From positions 347,956 through 411,955 of the forward strand of contig NZ_JAENII010000003.1 of NCBI RefSeq assembly GCF_016595525.1: 64,000 nt of DNA, read 5' to 3'. Below the pieces are notes generated by a model, which ran no database searches, was not told where the DNA came from, and saw only the letters and a list, made by a program, of their open reading frames with translations. Shown here piece by piece: positions 26,866-36,658 of this stretch. Source of the DNA: Haloferula rosea (GTDB lineage Bacteria; Verrucomicrobiota; Verrucomicrobiia; Verrucomicrobiales; Akkermansiaceae). The position numbers and the translations under genes are program-made. Each line of letters opens with the position of its first letter. Position 1 is the stretch's first letter.

Positions 26866-28359
26866 ATGACCAACACCCCGCAGAAGCAGATTCTTACTGC
26901 TGGCAGGACCACCCGGCCCCGCAGCCCGCGCCTGACTCTCCCCATCCTTTTGGGAGCTCTGGTGCTTTCGTGCTTCACCCCCCTCAAGGCGGGTGAGCTT
27001 GAACTCATTCATACCAGCATCGTCGATGCCAAGGCACTGAGCTTCGCATCAGGCCCGGCCACCCGCTTCGGCAATGTCGTGAATGGCCGGACTCATCAAC
27101 AATCGCCACTGGTCACGTCCCGCGGTTATCAGTACGCGACCTGGTTCGATGCCGTGCGACGCCTCTGCATCGCTCGTCGGAAGCTGCCCACCGGGAAATG
27201 GGAGACGATTCGCTTCAACGACCATCACTTCAAATCAAACGACTCCCACAACACCGCGGTGCTCGGCATCTGTGAGATCGACGGCACGATCCACATGGCG
27301 TTCGATCACCATTCCTCGCGCCTGAATTACCGGATCTCAAAACCCGGGGTCGCTCATCACCCCGAGTCCGTGCGTTGGGATGCCTCTGCCTTCAGCGGAG
27401 TCCTCCACACCCTCGGGTCGGTCACCCCCGACAAGAAGTGTACCTACCCCCGCTTCTTCAACGCTCCGAACGGTAACCTGATGCTCTACTACCGGGCGGT
27501 GACCTCGGGCAATGGCCACGGAATGATCGAGGAATACAATGGCGACCGGCAGGATTGGACGCCGGGATTGGGTCAGTTCATCGCCAGGGACCTGGGCACC
27601 TTCTCCGCAGCAGGTGAATCCAGCAAATACCGCTGCCCCTACATGAACACCCTTTCATACGCCGGCGACCGACTGCATGCCACTTGGATCTGGAGAGACC
27701 GCTTCGACAGAACCCACCCGAAGAACCAGCACGACCTCTGCTACGCCTACAGCGATGACCATGGTCGCACATGGCATAACTCGGACGGGAAAGTCATCGG
27801 CAGGACCGGGAAATCATCCATCCATCTGAACTCGCCCGGTCTCGTCGTCTCCCCGATTCCAACCCAGATGGATCTTTCAAACCAGAACGCCCAGTATGCC
27901 TATCCGGACGGCAGCGTGCATGTCGTGCATCTCCAGCGTAACGACAGCACCCGGAAAAGGTCCTATCACCATCATTGGCGCACCAAGGACGGCGTTTGGA
28001 GATCCCAGGCACTTCCCTTCTCCGGAGGACGACCGAAACTCGTCGGCACCCGGGACCAAACGCTGCTTCTCATCTACTCGGGTCAGGGAGACCGGGTCGC
28101 GATGGCCCAAGGCCGGGCGAATTCCGACCGCACTGCATGGACATGGTCGAACATCCGCATGCCGAGCAATGCCTCCTGCGCCGGAGACCCTCTCCCCGAC
28201 CTGACGAGGTGGGAGGCGGAGGAAGTGCTGTCCATCTACTCTCAGGAGAAACCGCAAAAGCTGATCCGAACCCAGAAATCCGAACCGGTCGATGGCATGC
28301 CCTCTGCCCTCAAGGTGCTCGATTACCGACTGAAGGCCCCTTCACAGTTGGCCAGATAG
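26866..28359 (+). CDS. Putative polysaccharide lyase, single-domain BNR_4 propeller
   Basis: A 497-residue protein. I prefer ATG 26866, close to a hydrophobic export signal (LPILLGALVLSC); the frame is open back to 26806, directly after the previous stop. Almost the whole mature protein is the BNR_4 propeller: SHNTAVLGI, GTIHMAFDHHSSRLNYR, TYPRFFNAPNGNLMLYYR, YAYSDDHGRTWHN. His128, His148, Tyr194 and Arg210 line up with the same four positions in the upstream propeller protein. It lacks the repeat and C-terminal domains of its neighbour, so the two are tandem paralogues with different architecture. A beta-elimination lyase acting on ulvan-type uronic-acid glycan is the best guess. Confidence 0.75.
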   Translation: MTNTPQKQILTAGRTTRPRSPRLTLPILLGALVLSCFTPLKAGELELIHTSIVDAKALSFASGPATRFGNVVNGRTHQQSPLVTSRGYQYATWFDAVRRLCIARRKLPTGKWETIRFNDHHFKSNDSHNTAVLGICEIDGTIHMAFDHHSSRLNYRISKPGVAHHPESVRWDASAFSGVLHTLGSVTPDKKCTYPRFFNAPNGNLMLYYRAVTSGNGHGMIEEYNGDRQDWTPGLGQFIARDLGTFSAAGESSKYRCPYMNTLSYAGDRLHATWIWRDRFDRTHPKNQHDLCYAYSDDHGRTWHNSDGKVIGRTGKSSIHLNSPGLVVSPIPTQMDLSNQNAQYAYPDGSVHVVHLQRNDSTRKRSYHHHWRTKDGVWRSQALPFSGGRPKLVGTRDQTLLLIYSGQGDRVAMAQGRANSDRTAWTWSNIRMPSNASCAGDPLPDLTRWEAEEVLSIYSQEKPQKLIRTQKSEPVDGMPSALKVLDYRLKAPSQLAR

Positions 28360-28610
28360 CGCGCACGGTGAGGCCAGCGGACTTGCCCCCAACCGTCCTT
28401 CGCGGAACCGAAAGGCGCTTCTGCTACCCACTCCGCGGAAATCGGGCCCCATGGGCGGCTCCGGCGGGCCATCAAGCCCCCCCTACACCAGGTGTCACGT
28501 CTTTCCGCGACATGACAAGCTCGAGGGGACTGCTAATCTCGGAATGTCTGGCCATGGATCGGGCTGATTTCTGGCCTCGACCACCCCCTTAAGAAAAAAC
28601 TGAGCCAACC

Positions 28611-29378
28611 ATGAAAACCCCAAGTTCAATCGTGGCAAGCATCGCTTGCTTCAGTCTGCTCGGCGCCGCCACCTCATCTGCAGCTGTTGTGATCGCAGGC
28701 ATCGACGTCTGGGATAGCGCCACCGCTCCGACCGTCGGAGTGAAAGCCGGTGTCACCGCAACTGCTACGGCGTCTGCGACTGGTGGCAACTGGGCCCCGG
28801 GTGAGGGTGGCAGCCGTGGATCGAGCAAGGACACAACTTGGGGAACATTCGTCGGCCCTGCTGCCGCGAGCGCGGTGACCACAGGGAGTGACGAAAGTTT
28901 CACTCTGACCAATGGCAAGACTGATGGTGAAATCACCATCACGATCATCAACGGCGGCACGGGCATCGTCACCTTGGAGAATTTTCACTTTGACGCCGTT
29001 GCCTTCCGTCCAAATGCCGCAAGGACCTACGCTGTCAACGTACTAGCTGGCAGCGACATCACCATTGGCAACGTGATCACTTCGGCTGATGATGCCATTA
29101 CGAGCCTGGGGGGAGCCCTCCTCACCGACGATCTCGACCCCAACACTCACAACCAGCATGACGACATCGACATCAGCCTGACCGGCCTCGCCGATAACAC
29201 GCTTGCCCCAGGCGAAACTGCAATCATTCAGCTTGCCTTCTCAAGCGGAACCGGAGCCGGTGGAGGTCACCACCTGTTCGTCGACAACGTTGGCATTAGC
29301 GGCACAATTCCCGAACCGGGCTCCGCACTCCTCGGACTCCTCGGCGCGGGAATCTTCTTCCTACGTCGCCGTCGCTGA
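28611..29378 (+). CDS. PEP-CTERM protein consisting of module A
   Basis: A 255-residue secreted protein. After the signal peptide (to about residue 24) there is only one domain, module A (VVIAGIDVWDS to GGGHHLFVDN), and then the sorting tail IPEPGSALLGLLG followed by FFLRRRR. A stand-alone, surface-sorted copy of a domain that is elsewhere fused to larger proteins suggests that the module itself has a binding role. There is no visible catalytic residue pattern. The gene is preceded by a 251-base gap and followed by a clear terminator, so it is probably a single transcription unit. Confidence 0.85.
   Translation: MKTPSSIVASIACFSLLGAATSSAAVVIAGIDVWDSATAPTVGVKAGVTATATASATGGNWAPGEGGSRGSSKDTTWGTFVGPAAASAVTTGSDESFTLTNGKTDGEITITIINGGTGIVTLENFHFDAVAFRPNAARTYAVNVLAGSDITIGNVITSADDAITSLGGALLTDDLDPNTHNQHDDIDISLTGLADNTLAPGETAIIQLAFSSGTGAGGGHHLFVDNVGISGTIPEPGSALLGLLGAGIFFLRRRR
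28686..29304 (+). repeat. Module A, copy 2
   Basis: Landmarks: AGIDVWDSATAPT, GSSKDTTWGTF, FTLTNGKTDGEIT, FRPNAARTYAVNVLAGSD, HDDIDISLTGL, GGGHHLFVDN. It is closest to copy 1 (FTLTNGKTDGEIT and VLAGSDIT almost identical). Confidence 0.85.
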
Positions 29379-29400
29379 TTCGCTCTGATCCACACCTTCC

Positions 29401-29434
29401 AAGCAACGGCCCATTCGTGGGTCGTTGCTTTTTC
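29401..29434 (+). terminator. Rho-independent terminator after the module A PEP-CTERM gene
   Basis: Stem AAGCAACGGCCCA with TGGGTCGTTGCTT (one G-U pair) and loop TTCG, followed by TTT. It begins 22 bases after the stop codon. Confidence 0.88.
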
Positions 29435-29575
29435 ATGTAGGCGTGGAGAACACCACCCGCAAACCCATCCAACCGCACAAGCTCGTCCCTTGATCAACAG
29501 CCACCACCCTTTCGTGGTAGAACAAGACAAGAAATGGACTCTGCTCCAGCGGCCCCCTACTCTCCGACGAAAAGC

Positions 29576-30766
29576 ATGAACCGATTCGCTTACCTCGTCC
29601 TCGCCTGGGTCCCCCTCGCTCCATGCTCCTTGGCCGCCTCACTCCCGTCAGAAGTCCACGACACCACCGCGCTCGTCGCCGAAGTCGATCGCAACCGGAT
29701 CCTGCAAGCCGCCACCGTCGCCATGGAAGCGGAACCGCTCACCATCACCACCTTCCGCTCCGAAGTCAGTGAGGGTGGTCCCAATGACTACTACTCCAAC
29801 GGTGACTACTGGTGGCCCGACCCCACAAAGGAGGACGGACTACCCTACATCCGCCGGGACGGTGAAACCAACCCACAGAACTTCGACAGCCACCGCCGCG
29901 TCCTGCGGGAGATGCGCGACCGCGTCGCTGCCCTCGCCGCCGCCTACCTCATCACCGGCGACGAGACCTACGTCACCCAATCCCTCGACTTCCTCGACAG
30001 CTTCTTTCTCGATCCCGAAAGCCGGATGAATCCTCATCTCAAGTATGCTCAGGCAATCCCCGGCAAAACCCCGGGGAGGGGAATCGGCATCATCGACACG
30101 CTCCACCTGATCGAGGTCCCGAAGGCCATCGAGGTTCTGGCAGGCTCCAACCGTTTCCCGCCGAAGAAACTGCAGCAGCTCAAGCAGTGGTTCGCGGACT
30201 ACACCGACTGGATGCTCACCAGCAGAAACGGAAAAGAGGAAGCGGAGACCAAGAACAACCATGCCGTCTGCTACTGGCTCCAAGTCGCCGTCTTCGCCAA
30301 GTTCACAGGCAACGAAAAGCACCTCACCGAATGCCGACGACGTTTCAGGGAGGACTTCATCGCTGAGCAGATGGCCCCGGACGGCAGCTTCCCCCGCGAA
30401 CTCGCCCGCACCAAACCCTACGGCTACTCCCTCTTCCAACTCGACAACATGGCCACCCTCTGCCTAGTGCTTTCCGATGAGGAACACAAGCTCTGGACCT
30501 ATCAAGACTCCGAGGGACGAAGCATGCGCCGCGCCGTCGACTTCCTCGCCCCCTACATCGCCGACAAGTCAACCTGGCCACACAAGCCCGACGTCCAATC
30601 CTGGGAAGGCTGGCCAACCCGGCAGTCCGCCCTGCTCTTCGCTTCCATCGCCTTCGATGAAGCACGCTTCCTGGAGCTATGGAAGCAACTGAAACCCGAC
30701 CCCGAAATCGAGGAGATCCAACGCAACGTGGCCATCACCCAACCCATCCTCTGGCTTTCGAAATGA
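29576..30766 (+). CDS. Alginate_lyase-family (PL5/PL38-like) uronate lyase
   Basis: A 396-residue secreted enzyme. The ATG at 29576 gives a signal peptide (MNRFAYLVLAWVPLAP); the frame is open to 29534. It belongs to the alpha/alpha-toroid alginate_lyase family (PF05426): NPHLKYAQAIPG at 152-163, TKNNHAVCYW with the conserved Asn-Asn-His at 227-229, and PYGYSLFQLD at 281-290. Members of this family cut uronic-acid glycans such as alginate or glucuronan by beta elimination. The sequence wording looks nearer PL38 than PL5, but I cannot verify that. The stop overlaps the start of the rhamnosidase gene (ATGA), so both are translated together. This pairing suggests a glycan containing uronate and rhamnose. 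Confidence 0.82.
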   Translation: MNRFAYLVLAWVPLAPCSLAASLPSEVHDTTALVAEVDRNRILQAATVAMEAEPLTITTFRSEVSEGGPNDYYSNGDYWWPDPTKEDGLPYIRRDGETNPQNFDSHRRVLREMRDRVAALAAAYLITGDETYVTQSLDFLDSFFLDPESRMNPHLKYAQAIPGKTPGRGIGIIDTLHLIEVPKAIEVLAGSNRFPPKKLQQLKQWFADYTDWMLTSRNGKEEAETKNNHAVCYWLQVAVFAKFTGNEKHLTECRRRFREDFIAEQMAPDGSFPRELARTKPYGYSLFQLDNMATLCLVLSDEEHKLWTYQDSEGRSMRRAVDFLAPYIADKSTWPHKPDVQSWEGWPTRQSALLFASIAFDEARFLELWKQLKPDPEIEEIQRNVAITQPILWLSK

Positions 30767-33700
30767 GTCCCATCACCCGCCCCTTCCTCGTCGCACTTGT
30801 CGCCGCTTTCATCCTCCCTTCCTCCGCCAACTCTCTGGAGGAAGACTTTATCACACCCCCACACGAAAGCCGCCCGGAGACCTGGTTCCACCTCATCGGA
30901 GGCAATGTCGACCGGGACTTCCTCACCACCGACCTCGAAGCCGTTTCCCAGGCTGGCATCCAAGGCATCCAACTCTTCCACGGCCGCGGTCGGGCATGGC
31001 CCGGCGTCCAGCCACAGATCCAGACGCTCAGCCCGACCTGGGATGGCATGATTTCCCATGTCGCCGACGAGACCCAGCGACTCGGACTGAAGTTCACCAT
31101 GCAGAATTGCCCCGGCTGGGCGATGTCCGGTGGCCCGTGGATCACGCCGGACAAGGCGATGCGCCATATCATCTGGAGCCGCACTCAAGTGACCGGCGGC
31201 AAGGCTCTGACCCTCAACCTTCCCCAGCCTCAGCCCAGCGCAGAAGAATGGCGCGACTATCGCGACATCACCGTCCTCGCCTTTCCCACTCCGGAAGGTG
31301 ACACCGGAGAGTTCCTGCATCCCACCAGGATCAGGAGCAACCGGAACCAGCTCGCGTGGAACGACCTGCTGGCCGGAAAGAAAGAGGTCTCGCTCAAGAT
31401 CCCGGTTCAACCAGAACCCATCTGGGTCGAGTTCGAGTTCGCCGAGCCCACGACGATTCGTTCGATCGAGCTACCTCCCATCGAAAACCTCATGGCTCGG
31501 CGCTGTTTCATCCCCGAATCACGCATCCGTGTGCAAGCGATGGCTGACAGCGGATGGCAGGATCTCGTGACCCACCAGGTCCCCTACGCCAACTGGCAGG
31601 ACCGCCAACCCGAACATCCCTTCGGCCTCGCCATTCCCGACGCCGAATCAAGACGCTACCGACTCGTCTTCGAGAACCGACACTCGATGGCACTCGATTT
31701 CCTCCGCTTGTCATCGACCGCCCGAGTTCACGACTGGCGCGCGCAGGCAGGCTTTGCACTGCGGAAAATCCACCGCAGCAACCCTCTCACTCAGGACCCG
31801 GCCAGTGCCGTGTCACGCAAGTCAGTGCTCGACATCAGCAAGCACCTCGACCCGAAAGGCCGGCTCACCTGGCAGCCACCGACCGGCCCGTGGACCATCC
31901 TCCGCTTCGGCCATGTCAATACCGGCACCAAGAACAAACCCGCCCCTCCGGAAGCCACCGGATTCGAATGTGACAAGCTTTCCGCCGCGGGTGCCGAACA
32001 ACACTTCGCCGGCTACATCGGCCGTATCAGTGCCGAAGGCGGACCCGCCGACAAGGGCCGCCTCCAGGGCATGCTCATCGATAGCTGGGAATGCTACACC
32101 CAGACCTGGACCCCCGAGATGGAGACGGAATTCGTCGAGCGCCGGGACTACCCGCTCCGCAGCTGGCTCCCGGCCCTCGCCGGCTATGTGGTCGATGACC
32201 ACCCGACCACCGAGCGGTTCCTGCGCGACTGGCGCCAAACGATCAGCGACCTGCTCGTCGAAAACTACTTCGGCCGCCTCGCCGAACTCGCCCGCCAACG
32301 CGGCATGCAGCTCTCCTTCGAAACCGCCATCGGTGACGTCTCGCCCGGCGACATTCTCCGCTACCAGAGCAAGGCCGACATTCCGATGTGCGAAATCTGG
32401 CAACCCAACGATCCCCACTGGGGCGGCTACGAGACCAAGCCCATCCACCCGACGGTCTCCGCCGCACACATCTACGGCAAACCTCGTATCGCCGCCGAAG
32501 CATTCACCGACATCGTCCACGACTGGAGTGACCACCTGTTCAGCTTCAAACACGTGGCCGACCGGAACTTCGCCCTCGGGATCAACCACCTCGTCTTCCA
32601 CACCTACACCCACAACCCGCTCGACAAGTTGCCCGGCACCTCCTTCGGCGGCCGCATCGGTTCACCCTTCATCCGCGGTCAGACCTGGTGGAAACACATG
32701 CCGCTCTTCACCGACTACCTATCCCGTTGCCAGCACCTCCTGCAGCAGGGCCAACCCGTCGCCGACGTCCTCTGGTATCTCGGCGACGACCTCGACCACC
32801 GACCCCGTCAGGACGCCCCCTTCCCGGATGGCTACGATTTCGACTACCTCAATCAGGACGTGCTTCTCAACCGGCTATCCGTCGTCGACGGCAAACTCCA
32901 GACTCCCGAGGGCACCCGCTGGGAAGTCATCTGGCTCCCCGAGGCCCAATGCCGCCACCTCACGCCGACAACCCTCAAACGCCTCAAGCAACTCATCGAA
33001 GAGGGCACCACCGTCATCGGTAATGCTCCCCTCGCGAACCCGAGCCTCGTCGGCGGCAAACAGGCCGACACCGAATTCACCCGACTCATCTCAGCCATGT
33101 GGAATGGCAACCCAACTGGCAACCGTCCCCTTGGCAAGGGTCGACTCATCTGGGGGGAGGATCTGGAAAACAGCCTCACCAAACTCGGCATCGAACCGGA
33201 TCTCAAGGGCATGCGCCCCCTCGCCTGGAACCATCGACGCGCGGAGGGAACCGACATCTATTTCATCACCGCGGACCGCGTCACCCCGCTCGATGCCACC
33301 CTCGATTTCCGCGCCAGCGGCATTCCGGAGTTCTGGGACCCCCTGACGCATACCACGACTCCCGTCACGGTGTTCGAGCGCCAGAACGGCAGAACCCGCA
33401 TCCCTGTTCGACTACCCGCCGCAGGCTCCACGTTCGTGATCTTCCGCCCCGGCGAGAGCAGACCAGCGTTCACCCGCATCACCCGAGACAACAAGACTCT
33501 GGCAGACGCCACCGACACTTCCCGCACCGATGTCGCGGAGCCCTATCCCCACTTCGGCTTGCCAAGGTCCACCCCGACGCAACCGTGGGTCGCCCCCGCG
33601 GATCCCGAGTTCGAGATCATCGATGGAGGCACCGGCCTCCTCGCCTATCAGAACGGCGACTACCAACTCACCAAACCCGACGGATCGGCGCGGGAGATCA

Positions 33701-34203
33701 TCATCGAAGAAGCACGCGTCCAACCCATCAACTCACCATGGACCCTCGGCTTCCCCAGGGATTGGGTGAACATCCCGGACCGGACACTCGACAAGCTGAC
33801 ACCCTGGTCATCCCTGAAGGATCCCTCAGCCAGAGCCTTCTCCGGCACCGCCACGTACCGCACCAAGTTGGAGAAGCTTGCTCTATCAGCCACTCAGCGG
33901 GCCATCCTTGATCTTGGCCGGGTGGCAGACATTGCCGAAATCATCATCAACGGAAAACATGCCGACACCCTCTGGGCGCCTCCCTTCCGCACGGATATCA
34001 CCCACCTTCTCAAAGCCGGAGAGAACCATATCGAGATCAAGGTCACCAATACCTGGCACAATCGTCTGAGCTATGATGAAGCCCTTCCAAGGAAAGAAAG
34101 GAAGAGCTGGACCCTGAGCGGTCCCAAGAAAGACAGCCCGCTCAAACCCGCCGGTCTCATCGGCCCGGCCGTGATCCGAATCGCCGTAACCTCACCACTC
34201 TAA
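30763..34203 (+). CDS. GH106-type alpha-L-rhamnosidase
   Basis: A 1146-residue secreted glycosidase. The ATG at 30763 overlaps the lyase stop by four bases and starts a signal peptide (to about residue 24). The opening domain reads FHLIGGNVDRDFLTTDLEAV and FTMQNCPGWAMSGGPW, hallmarks of PF17132 and GH106-like rhamnosidases. Glu443 (MLIDSWE) and Glu579 (RIAAEAFTD) are candidate active-site acids by motif, not by proof. A beta-sandwich follows near the end (ALSATQRAILDLGRVADI, TNTWHNRLSYDE), as in related enzymes. GH106 and its relatives remove terminal rhamnose from plant or algal polysaccharides. Its exact linkage specificity cannot be read from sequence. Confidence 0.82.
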   Translation: MSPITRPFLVALVAAFILPSSANSLEEDFITPPHESRPETWFHLIGGNVDRDFLTTDLEAVSQAGIQGIQLFHGRGRAWPGVQPQIQTLSPTWDGMISHVADETQRLGLKFTMQNCPGWAMSGGPWITPDKAMRHIIWSRTQVTGGKALTLNLPQPQPSAEEWRDYRDITVLAFPTPEGDTGEFLHPTRIRSNRNQLAWNDLLAGKKEVSLKIPVQPEPIWVEFEFAEPTTIRSIELPPIENLMARRCFIPESRIRVQAMADSGWQDLVTHQVPYANWQDRQPEHPFGLAIPDAESRRYRLVFENRHSMALDFLRLSSTARVHDWRAQAGFALRKIHRSNPLTQDPASAVSRKSVLDISKHLDPKGRLTWQPPTGPWTILRFGHVNTGTKNKPAPPEATGFECDKLSAAGAEQHFAGYIGRISAEGGPADKGRLQGMLIDSWECYTQTWTPEMETEFVERRDYPLRSWLPALAGYVVDDHPTTERFLRDWRQTISDLLVENYFGRLAELARQRGMQLSFETAIGDVSPGDILRYQSKADIPMCEIWQPNDPHWGGYETKPIHPTVSAAHIYGKPRIAAEAFTDIVHDWSDHLFSFKHVADRNFALGINHLVFHTYTHNPLDKLPGTSFGGRIGSPFIRGQTWWKHMPLFTDYLSRCQHLLQQGQPVADVLWYLGDDLDHRPRQDAPFPDGYDFDYLNQDVLLNRLSVVDGKLQTPEGTRWEVIWLPEAQCRHLTPTTLKRLKQLIEEGTTVIGNAPLANPSLVGGKQADTEFTRLISAMWNGNPTGNRPLGKGRLIWGEDLENSLTKLGIEPDLKGMRPLAWNHRRAEGTDIYFITADRVTPLDATLDFRASGIPEFWDPLTHTTTPVTVFERQNGRTRIPVRLPAAGSTFVIFRPGESRPAFTRITRDNKTLADATDTSRTDVAEPYPHFGLPRSTPTQPWVAPADPEFEIIDGGTGLLAYQNGDYQLTKPDGSAREIIIEEARVQPINSPWTLGFPRDWVNIPDRTLDKLTPWSSLKDPSARAFSGTATYRTKLEKLALSATQRAILDLGRVADIAEIIINGKHADTLWAPPFRTDITHLLKAGENHIEIKVTNTWHNRLSYDEALPRKERKSWTLSGPKKDSPLKPAGLIGPAVIRIAVTSPL

Positions 34204-34447
34204 CCTTTGTCGGCTACAAGCTCCTTACGGCACGGATTGATCCGCATTGCTACTCTTGGAACCAGGTAGTCCAACGTCAAGCACCCCACGAGAACCAGCT
34301 CCAACCCTCAGACACCATCGACCCAGCCGCAATTCCTTGAGGAGGTTTTCGAAGTTCGATCACTCATGCGCTTCGGGCCACAGCCTCAATGCTCAGCAGA
34401 GCATCGAACCCTCCGAATTGCTACAGATGAAGATCGGACTCACCCGA

Positions 34448-36658
34448 TCATTCTCCCCTTGCCGAGCGAAACTGATGCACCACTTCGGCAAAAGTCAAAG
34501 ACCTGTCCCAGATCGCGACTTCGTCAAAAGCGCCCGAGAATGATTCGAATTTCGAGATTGCATCGGTAACTCCAAATTCAAGCTCAGGAAGCAACCCCCT
34601 TTGCTCCCCTCGAAACTCTGTATCCTGTGCCACCCGCCTTCCATCGATATATAGATTCACGGAGTCGGAATCCCAGGTGGCTACGAAATGGTGCCACTCG
34701 CCATCGTCGACCGGGAACTCCGAGGCAATAAGCACATCGTAGCGACCGTTTTCCATGAAGAACCCGGCGCGACCATCGACAGTAAGATGGGCATGAACAG
34801 CACCATCCAACCGCCGTTCACCAGCAGCCCAAAGCATCTCGGGCCTCCCGGTTCCCGGCTCGCGGCGCACCCAGCACGAAACCGACCCTTCCTTCCGCGA
34901 TAACCGCGCCGGACCATCCGCAAGATACCCTTCCGGCCGGCGGTCCGGCTGCCTGTCGGCACGCAATGAGACGCTCTCCACCTCTGCGGAGAGCCCTGGG
35001 CCGAGAACAGACAATACCACGCAAGAGACCGATTCATTGATCAAGCCTTCGGTATCCCGCACCTTGCGGTAATCATTCTCATCCGGTCGCTTCGCGAACC
35101 AAGTCGCCGTCCAGCAGCCCGGACCAGCGGTCGTATCGAGAATGATCCGCATGTCCATGGTTCCACCGAGAGGCGATCCAGATGGCCAGGACCAGTCCTG
35201 CACCGTGGGACCGAGCCACGCCCGGTTCACGGGTTTGGTGGTATCCGCTGCGCGATGCAGGATCCACGCACATCCCGACATCCCACCCGACCCGATTCGG
35301 AACAGCGTCGCGCTCCGGCTCCTACCAAAGCCCATGCCGATCCAGCTCTCATTCGGACCTGAGCTTGCCGTAACCCTCGCATCCAGAGTGTAGATCACGC
35401 CATCAATCGGAACCAACGGCAGAATCGCACTACCCTTCCCGGAATTGATCGAACCATCCCCATTAAATGCTGAAGAAGCAGCCCACTTCACCGATCCCAT
35501 CGTAACATCGGGCAACATGCCATCAAGGGCACCACCACCTCTGGTGAAATTATCTTGGAACAGGACTCCATCGTGAACTGGTGCCGTTCCGAGCGAGAGC
35601 CCCGCCAACGCGGATCGATTCTCGTCCTCAAACCCATGGAAGCCGTCCTGCGGGGTAGGACCAAGTTCATCGATCAACTCTCTCGGCTGACCGCGACCCA
35701 CCACTCCTTCCGGCACTCGATTGACGAAGTATCCAGTTTTAGACTCATCCAGCCGCCAGTATCCCGCTGGCTTCTGGCTCCGCACGGTGGTGGCAAAGTT
35801 TACCGGACCTTCTGACAGGACGGAAAACTCCGAAAAAGGATCGCGTTCCAAACTCAGGACTTTCAGTTCGCCGGTCGGAGCAATCGTAAAAGCTCGGTTC
35901 TCAGGTTCCAACGAAGCAAGCAATTCCCCCGTCGACCTCGCAAGAACTTCTACCTTCCCCTCGATCAGATGCACTTCGGCGGGGCCCTCGCTCCTCACCC
36001 TCACCCCGAAACGAGTTCCGATGTCGCGGACGAGCAGTTCAGGGGTCTCCACCTCGAGCGACTCATCCGAGGACGCCGAATCCACCCATAGCCAGCCATC
36101 GTGAAGCACCGCCCGCTCAGGTTCCGAAAATGACACATGAGCAGGGCCTTGGACTACATACGTGACACCCGTTGCAAGTTTCAGCTCCACCATACCCGAT
36201 CGCACCATGATCGATGAGCCCTTGGCCACCAACGATTCGCCATCGGAAGGGTCTCGCAACACACCATCAACCAGCCATTGAGCACCAGCGGTCGCAGATA
36301 CGGACAGATCCCCGGCTTCGGACCGATCCACGACAAAGAGGGTCGCCGCGATCGCTGAGAGCATGATGATGGCTGCCGCAGCCAACACCGAGCGCCGGAA
36401 GATCCGCTTCGCCATCCCCCCCTGACCTGTCACCACGGGCATCTTTCCCTGTTCGGCATGGATACGCGCCTCGACTTCCAGCATCGCAGTCATCTCGAAA
36501 TACTCGAGGTAGATCCGCTGGGCCGCTGGTGATCGATCGATCAGCGCCATCAGGTCGGCTCGGTCTTGCCGCCCGAGTTCGTCCGCTTCCAGTTCTGCCA
36601 GCACCCGGCACAACTCGCTGGGATCGATCCTCCCATCTCCTGACTCAATCCCCTTCAT
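34448..36658 (-). CDS. FecR-LamG transmembrane sensor/anti-sigma partner
   Basis: A 736-residue membrane protein. The ATG at 36658 overlaps the sigma-factor stop (ATGA). Residues of about 1-85 are a cytoplasmic anti-sigma-like helical region (LCRVLAELEADELG), 90-112 is the membrane span, and 118-265 is a FecR domain (GMVELKLATGVTYVVQGPA, LLVRDIGTRFGVRV, VHLIEGKVEVL). The rest is extracytoplasmic: the start of a LamG fold (PAGYWRLDES), an inserted beta sandwich (LFQDNFTRGGGALDG, YTLDARV), then the LamG end (GEWHHFVATWD, NLYIDGRRVA, GAFDEVAIWDRSL). By analogy with FecR systems it would signal to the adjacent ECF sigma when its external part meets a ligand. The glycan-binding role is inferred. 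Confidence 0.85.
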   Translation of the reverse strand: MKGIESGDGRIDPSELCRVLAELEADELGRQDRADLMALIDRSPAAQRIYLEYFEMTAMLEVEARIHAEQGKMPVVTGQGGMAKRIFRRSVLAAAAIIMLSAIAATLFVVDRSEAGDLSVSATAGAQWLVDGVLRDPSDGESLVAKGSSIMVRSGMVELKLATGVTYVVQGPAHVSFSEPERAVLHDGWLWVDSASSDESLEVETPELLVRDIGTRFGVRVRSEGPAEVHLIEGKVEVLARSTGELLASLEPENRAFTIAPTGELKVLSLERDPFSEFSVLSEGPVNFATTVRSQKPAGYWRLDESKTGYFVNRVPEGVVGRGQPRELIDELGPTPQDGFHGFEDENRSALAGLSLGTAPVHDGVLFQDNFTRGGGALDGMLPDVTMGSVKWAASSAFNGDGSINSGKGSAILPLVPIDGVIYTLDARVTASSGPNESWIGMGFGRSRSATLFRIGSGGMSGCAWILHRAADTTKPVNRAWLGPTVQDWSWPSGSPLGGTMDMRIILDTTAGPGCWTATWFAKRPDENDYRKVRDTEGLINESVSCVVLSVLGPGLSAEVESVSLRADRQPDRRPEGYLADGPARLSRKEGSVSCWVRREPGTGRPEMLWAAGERRLDGAVHAHLTVDGRAGFFMENGRYDVLIASEFPVDDGEWHHFVATWDSDSVNLYIDGRRVAQDTEFRGEQRGLLPELEFGVTDAISKFESFSGAFDEVAIWDRSLTFAEVVHQFRSARGE

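Noticed and set aside
31754..33346. Open frame of 530 codons on the plus strand
   Set aside because: Shifted frame of the GH106-type gene. The product is Ser/Pro/Thr low-complexity sequence.
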